Source: Natrinema salinisoli (GTDB lineage Archaea; Halobacteriota; Halobacteria; Halobacteriales; Natrialbaceae). From it: a stretch of DNA of 64,000 nucleotides. Below are positions 60,555 to 64,000 of the stretch, in pieces. The stretch spans positions 1,922,001 through 1,986,000 of the forward strand of contig NZ_CP084469.1 in the NCBI RefSeq assembly GCF_020405205.1, written 5' to 3'. Each line of letters starts with the position of its first letter. The stretch's first letter is position 1. Position numbers and translations under genes: made by a program. The notes beneath the pieces are model-generated. The model did no database searches and had not been told where the DNA came from. It worked only from the letters and a program-made list of their open reading frames with translations.

Positions 60555-61004
60555 ATGTCCACCACAGACACCGATTCCACCGACCCGATTCGCATCGCCT
60601 TCATGTGCGTCCAGAACGCGGGGCGCTCCCAGATGTCTACGGCGTTCGCAGAGCGCGAACGCGAACGCCGGGGACTCGCCGACGAGGTCGAACTCCTGAC
60701 CGGCGGAACGCATCCGGCCGACAGCGTCCACGAGGAAGTGATCGACGCCATGGCCGACGCCGGATTCGATCTCTCCGATCGAACGCCGCGAGAGATCACG
60801 CTCGAGGACCTCCGGTCGTGCGACTACGTCGCGACGATGGGCTGTTCGACGCTCGAGGTCGGCGAGGTCGGGAGCGACGTCGACGTTCGCGACTGGGGGC
60901 TCGACGACCCCGACGGTCGCGACCCCGAGCGCGTCCGCGAGATCCGCGACGAGATCGAACGGCGAGTGGTCGCGCTGTTCGACGAGTTCGGTAGCGGCGA
61001 GTGA
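60555..61004 (+). CDS. Arsenate-reductase / low-molecular-weight phosphatase-like protein
   Basis: Encodes 149 residues. The P-loop CVQNAGRS (C18-x5-R24) is that of ArsC (thioredoxin-type) and LMW protein-tyrosine phosphatases; the late acidic motif VRDWGLDDPDGRD (about 115-127) supplies the general-acid Asp, as in ArsC (WxxxDP). It either reduces arsenate or removes phosphate from proteins. Its place 111 nt after phoU is meaningful because arsenate enters through Pst. The ATG at 60555 is chosen over an upstream frame without family sequence. Confidence 0.82.
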   Translation: MSTTDTDSTDPIRIAFMCVQNAGRSQMSTAFAERERERRGLADEVELLTGGTHPADSVHEEVIDAMADAGFDLSDRTPREITLEDLRSCDYVATMGCSTLEVGEVGSDVDVRDWGLDDPDGRDPERVREIRDEIERRVVALFDEFGSGE

Positions 61005-61287
61005 TCGTCTCGCTCGAGTACGGATTCGGTCGTTCCCCGTTACCGTCCGGGAGACGATCCGTCTATCGCTGGTTCCGGAGCGTTACGAGTCGTCTCCGGA
61101 CCGAGCGAGATCGAGCGCGCTCTCGAGCCCAACGAACTCTGGACGGTGGTGCACGCTCGAAGCTGCACGAATTGCCGCGGGTTCGGAACGTATCGGCACC
61201 GACCTGACTGCGTGTGGCGGGTCCGTCGCACCCATGTCGGAACGTCTTTGTACTGCCGGCGTCGACTTTCGAATTCGAGAGTAGACC

Positions 61288-61312
61288 ACTATAGTTCTGG
61301 GAAATCTATAGT
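61288..61312. promoter_or_regulatory. Perfect inverted repeat ACTATAG-n11-CTATAGT
   Basis: Arms 61288-61294 and 61306-61312 are exact reverse complements with 11 nt between. They lie 197-221 nt before the pstS2 ATG. The arm sequence is part of the palindrome ACTATATAGT found before the first pst operon, suggesting one shared regulator. Confidence 0.45.
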
Positions 61313-61456
61313 CCCATTCGACTACAGTCACCCATGCGCCGAGTGGACGATTCTGTTCGTTTCGTACAAATCCGCTTTTCAGTGCCTATAGGACCTAATA
61401 CACCTCATTTGAGAATTGTTGAATGAGAATACATCCACAACCACGAGTATGTAGAT

Positions 61457-61464
61457 CTATATAG
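61457..61464. promoter_or_regulatory. Palindrome CTATATAG before pstS2
   Basis: An 8-bp palindrome about 50 nt before the pstS2 start and just upstream of the TATA candidates; identical to the centre of the palindrome at 54221-54230. Confidence 0.4.
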
Positions 61465-61508
61465 CTAACATAGCATCGTATTTCTATATACGGACGAACT
61501 TTCACGTG

Positions 61509-62480
61509 ATGACTGATACCCAGATGGACCGCTCGGCTCGCTCAGTTTCTCGACGGAAGTTCCTGGCAGCGACGGGGACAGTGAGCGCTCTCTCGCTGGC
61601 CGGTTGTACCGAAAACACTGGTGGCAACGGCGGTGGCAACGAGCGCGTCATCGTCACGGGGAGCAGCACTGTGTTCCCGGTTTCCGACACGCTCGCCGAG
61701 GCGTTCATGGACGAGAACGACGGCGTGAACGTCACCACCGACTCGACCGGAACCGGTGGCGGATTCAGTAACAACTTCTGTCCCGGCGATTCGGACATCA
61801 ACGGTGCATCGCGACCGATCCAGGACGAAGAAGTTGATACCTGTAACGAAAACGGCGTCGAACCGATCGAGTTCCAGATCGGTGCCGACGCAGTCACCAT
61901 GGCCGTCCACAACGATTCGCCGGTCGATTGCGTCACCTACGACGAACTCGCTCAGATCTGGTCCGAAGACGGCGCGGAAACGTGGTCCGATGTCAACTCC
62001 GACTGGCCCGACGAGGAGATCGAACGCTACGGCCCACCCTCGACGTCCGGCACGTTCGACTGGTTCAGGAACAACGTGATCGGCGACAGCGGGAGCCACG
62101 TCACCCAGTACGAAAAGACCGAAAACGACAACGAACTCGTCCAGGGAATATCCTCGAGCGAGAACGCGATCGGCTACTTCGGCTACGCGTACTACCGAGA
62201 GAACGAGGACGAACTGAAGGCGCTCGAGATCAAGGAAAGCGAAGACGACGAGTGTACCGAGCCGAGTCTGGACGCGGCCAGCGATGGCACGTATCCGATG
62301 GCACGGCCGCTGTACATATACGTCAGTGAGGAGTCCCTCGACCGGGAGCCGGTCTACGACTTCGTCGAGTTCTACATCGAGCAGTCGTCGACCGATACCA
62401 TCACCGACGTTGGGTACGTCCCGGCGAACGACGAGCAAGTCGAGGAGAATCTCGAGAAGCTAGAGAACGCGGCGAACTGA
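61509..62480 (+). CDS. pstS: Second phosphate-binding lipoprotein
   Basis: Encodes 323 residues. Tat signal SRRKFLAATG (R15, R16) with lipobox cysteine C33 (SLAGC). The binding domain has GSSTVFPVSDTLAEAF, STGTGGGFSNNFCPGDSDI and ASRPI, and a GPPSTSGTFDWF segment, typical of PstS. It differs from the first PstS in lacking the insert after the SST motif, so the two may have different affinities. The ATG at 61524 is an alternative start and fits the tatata box at 61485-61490 better. Confidence 0.92.
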   Translation: MTDTQMDRSARSVSRRKFLAATGTVSALSLAGCTENTGGNGGGNERVIVTGSSTVFPVSDTLAEAFMDENDGVNVTTDSTGTGGGFSNNFCPGDSDINGASRPIQDEEVDTCNENGVEPIEFQIGADAVTMAVHNDSPVDCVTYDELAQIWSEDGAETWSDVNSDWPDEEIERYGPPSTSGTFDWFRNNVIGDSGSHVTQYEKTENDNELVQGISSSENAIGYFGYAYYRENEDELKALEIKESEDDECTEPSLDAASDGTYPMARPLYIYVSEESLDREPVYDFVEFYIEQSSTDTITDVGYVPANDEQVEENLEKLENAAN

Positions 62481-62529
62481 TCAGGTCGAACCGAACCATT
62501 CACGATGGTCACCCAACTACCCCCCGTCA

Positions 62530-63471
62530 ATGAGTGAGCGATCGATAGATATCGACCTGACGCGGTCATCGTCGGGTCAAGTCGTCAAAGAGCGCATTTA
62601 CAAGTGGCTACTGTTCGCCTGTGCCGCGCTGACGGTCTTCGTGACTGTCGCGATCATTTACACGCTCGCGAGGGACGCGCTCACGTTCTTCAGTATGGTC
62701 CCGCCTGCGGAGTTCTTCACCGAAACTGAGTGGTTCGTCCGCGGGGACGGGGGGAACTTCGGCGTCTGGCCGCTCGTGACTGCAACGCTGATAATCACCG
62801 TCGTCTCGGCGATGGTGGCCGTTCCGACCGGCGTCGCAGCGGCCGTCTACCTCAGCGAGTACGCGAGCGACCGCATGCGATCGGTTCTGAAGCCGTCTCT
62901 CGAAATTCTCGCGGGCATTCCGACGGTCGTCTACGGTTACCTCGCGCTTGTCTATCTGACCCCTGCACTGCAGGCGATCGGGATCCCAGTCGGTACGTTC
63001 AACCTGTTGAGCGCGTCGATTATGGTCGGGATCATGATAATCCCGATGGTGTCGTCGCTGTCCGAGGACGCGATGACATCCGTCCCCGATTCGCTCCGAC
63101 AGGCCGGCTACGGCATGGGTGCGACGAAATACGAGGTGTCGACCGGGATCGTGATTCCGGCGGCTGTCTCAGGGATCTTCTCGTCGTTCATCCTCGCGCT
63201 CTCGCGGGCGATCGGCGAGACTATGATCGTCGTCATGGCGGCCGGGCTACGGCCGCGGATGTTCGACTTCTCGAACCCGCTGAACAACCTGCTCAGTTCG
63301 GGACAGCCGATGACGGCGGGAATGGTAAACGCCGTGACGAGCGACGCGACCGGCGGCTCAGCGACGTATCTGAGCATGTTCGCACTCGGTCTGACGCTGT
63401 TCGTGATCACGTTCGCCATGAACCTCGCGAGCGACTTCGTCGCAGCACGATATCAGGAGGAGTACCAATGA
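62530..63471 (+). CDS. pstC: Second phosphate ABC transporter permease
   Basis: Encodes 313 residues, standard PstC length and lacking the two additional N-terminal helices of the first copy. Motifs: VWPLVTATLIITVVSAMVAV, GIPTVVYGYLALVYL, EDAMTSVPDSLRQAGYGMGA (EAA loop) and SRAIGETMIVVMAA. It ends with an overlap into a 12-codon mini-ORF. Confidence 0.93.
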   Translation: MSERSIDIDLTRSSSGQVVKERIYKWLLFACAALTVFVTVAIIYTLARDALTFFSMVPPAEFFTETEWFVRGDGGNFGVWPLVTATLIITVVSAMVAVPTGVAAAVYLSEYASDRMRSVLKPSLEILAGIPTVVYGYLALVYLTPALQAIGIPVGTFNLLSASIMVGIMIIPMVSSLSEDAMTSVPDSLRQAGYGMGATKYEVSTGIVIPAAVSGIFSSFILALSRAIGETMIVVMAAGLRPRMFDFSNPLNNLLSSGQPMTAGMVNAVTSDATGGSATYLSMFALGLTLFVITFAMNLASDFVAARYQEEYQ

Positions 63472-63506
63472 CCGCCACTGACGAACCGACGGAGGTGTAC
63501 CGATAA
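63468..63506 (+). CDS. 12-codon mini-ORF linking pstC and pstA
   Basis: Reads MTATDEPTEVYR then TAA. Its ATG overlaps the pstC stop (ATGA) and its TAA overlaps the next ATG (TAATG). A Shine-Dalgarno ggagg (63456-63460) stands 7 nt before its ATG, and its own codons contain ggaggtg (63491-63497), 8 nt before the pstA ATG. It is out of frame with pstA. It may pass ribosomes from pstC to pstA; whether the peptide has a role is unknown. Confidence 0.4.
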   Translation: MTATDEPTEVYR

Positions 63507-64000
63507 TGGCGACCGACCAGCGCACCAGCGAATGGTACGGAACGGGCGAAGCGGTTAGCCGCCTTCGCGGTCAGGCGTTCAAGTCCCTCTGTCTGGGGGC
63601 GACCCTGCTTGCCTTGCTTTCCGTCTTCGTTCTCCTCCTGTACGTCGCGAACGACGCTTTCAGACCGCTCTCAGCCGACACCGGCTGGCTGCTCACCTTC
63701 GCCGCGACGCTCCTGCTTCCGATCCTCGGCGCAACGAGCTACTACTATACTCGCGATACGCGTGCCGGTGAGACCGCGGCTATCGCACTCGGACTACCCG
63801 TCGTCTCGCTTCTGCTCACCGGCGGCGTATTCATCACGTTCGAACACATCGTCAGCGTCTATCAGTGGCTTTCGATCATCGTCGCGCTCACCGTCGCCGG
63901 CGCGGTCGTATACGCTCACAGCCGCGTTCGAACGGAGGCGAGCCTCGAGCGACTCGTCGTTCTGGTCGCGGTTCCGGCCGTCGCGCTCTATCTGATTCCC
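63506..64000 (+). CDS. pstA: Second phosphate permease PstA, N-terminal part
   Basis: The first 165 codons before the right edge. Starts MATDQRTSEWYGTGEAVSRL and has hydrophobic segments at about 28-49, 61-77, 90-110 and 115-137, ending VAVPAVALYLIP. No EAA loop is reached yet; the call rests on position after pstS and pstC and on likeness in style to the extended PstA of the first operon. The rest of the gene and pstB are expected beyond the window. Confidence 0.75.
   Translation, partial: MATDQRTSEWYGTGEAVSRLRGQAFKSLCLGATLLALLSVFVLLLYVANDAFRPLSADTGWLLTFAATLLLPILGATSYYYTRDTRAGETAAIALGLPVVSLLLTGGVFITFEHIVSVYQWLSIIVALTVAGAVVYAHSRVRTEASLERLVVLVAVPAVALYLIP

Larger units (their letters stand above)
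61005..61508. other. Regulatory intergenic region before the second pst operon
   Basis: These 504 nt hold no supported gene. The left part is GC-rich and contains a 9-bp inverted repeat gatcgtctc / gagacgatc (61003-61011 and 61051-61059), possibly the 3'-end structure of the upstream operon. From about 61260 it becomes AT-rich, with the palindromic elements listed separately and TATA candidates tatttct and tatata (about 61480-61490). Confidence 0.5.

Overview
The window is a 64 kb piece of a haloarchaeal (class Halobacteria) chromosome. The evidence is a high G+C content with strongly acidic proteins, TATA boxes about 27 nt upstream of many start codons (leaderless transcripts), Tat-type lipoproteins, a PGF-CTERM surface protein, bacterio-opsin-activator (Bat) regulators, C50 carotenoid genes, archaeal eIF1A and aIF2-beta, and an archaeal RPA operon. 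Gene content would fit the Natrinema/Haloterrigena group, but that is an impression; no rRNA or tRNA gene is present to settle it.

Layout. 1-5.2 kb: small membrane and hypothetical proteins, a CstA-type transporter and a class V aminotransferase. 5.4-17.6 kb: a PAS-GAF histidine kinase, a methyltransferase, a Tat-exported beta-helix protein, an NAD(P)HX dehydratase-like enzyme, a phosphoribosyltransferase, a glutamate dehydrogenase coupled to a zinc-ribbon mini-protein, a 998-residue Bat-family regulator and MsrB. 18-25 kb: a carotenoid region with a second Bat-family regulator, crtB, and the convergent overlapping operon crtD-lyeJ-cruF for bacterioruberin. 25.7-28.9 kb: eIF1A, a YkgJ-type protein, an FAH-family enzyme, a PRC-barrel protein and two haloarchaeal hypotheticals. 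29-34.9 kb: a tight seven-gene cobalamin nucleotide-loop and salvage operon on the minus strand (HAD-cbiB-cobS-cobY-cobT-cobD-cbiZ). 35-40 kb: an HTH protein, aIF2-beta, a PGF-CTERM protein and small regulators. 40-44 kb: a helicase-exonuclease pair resembling Bacillus MrfA/MrfB (YprA/YprB). 45-48.5 kb: glutamine synthetase and small proteins. 48.7-52.6 kb: an RPA operon (rpa, rpa-associated protein, phosphoesterase). 53-64 kb: a phosphate region with an AbrB-PhoU regulator, a complete pstSCAB-phoU operon followed by an ArsC/LMW-phosphatase-like gene, and the start of a second pst operon cut by the right edge.

Unexplained structure. A dispersed non-coding repeat occurs twice (11.2 and 52.8 kb); one copy carries two perfect hairpins and the other abuts four perfect copies of a 25-bp tandem repeat. 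CTATAG/CTATATAG palindromes recur only around the three phosphate-gene promoters and look like operators. A 12-codon mini-ORF with its own Shine-Dalgarno sits between pstC and pstA of the second phosphate operon. PstA carries a membrane extension of over 400 residues. No CRISPR array, insertion sequence or prophage was recognised.

All functional calls rest on reading motifs and gene order by eye; no database search was run.
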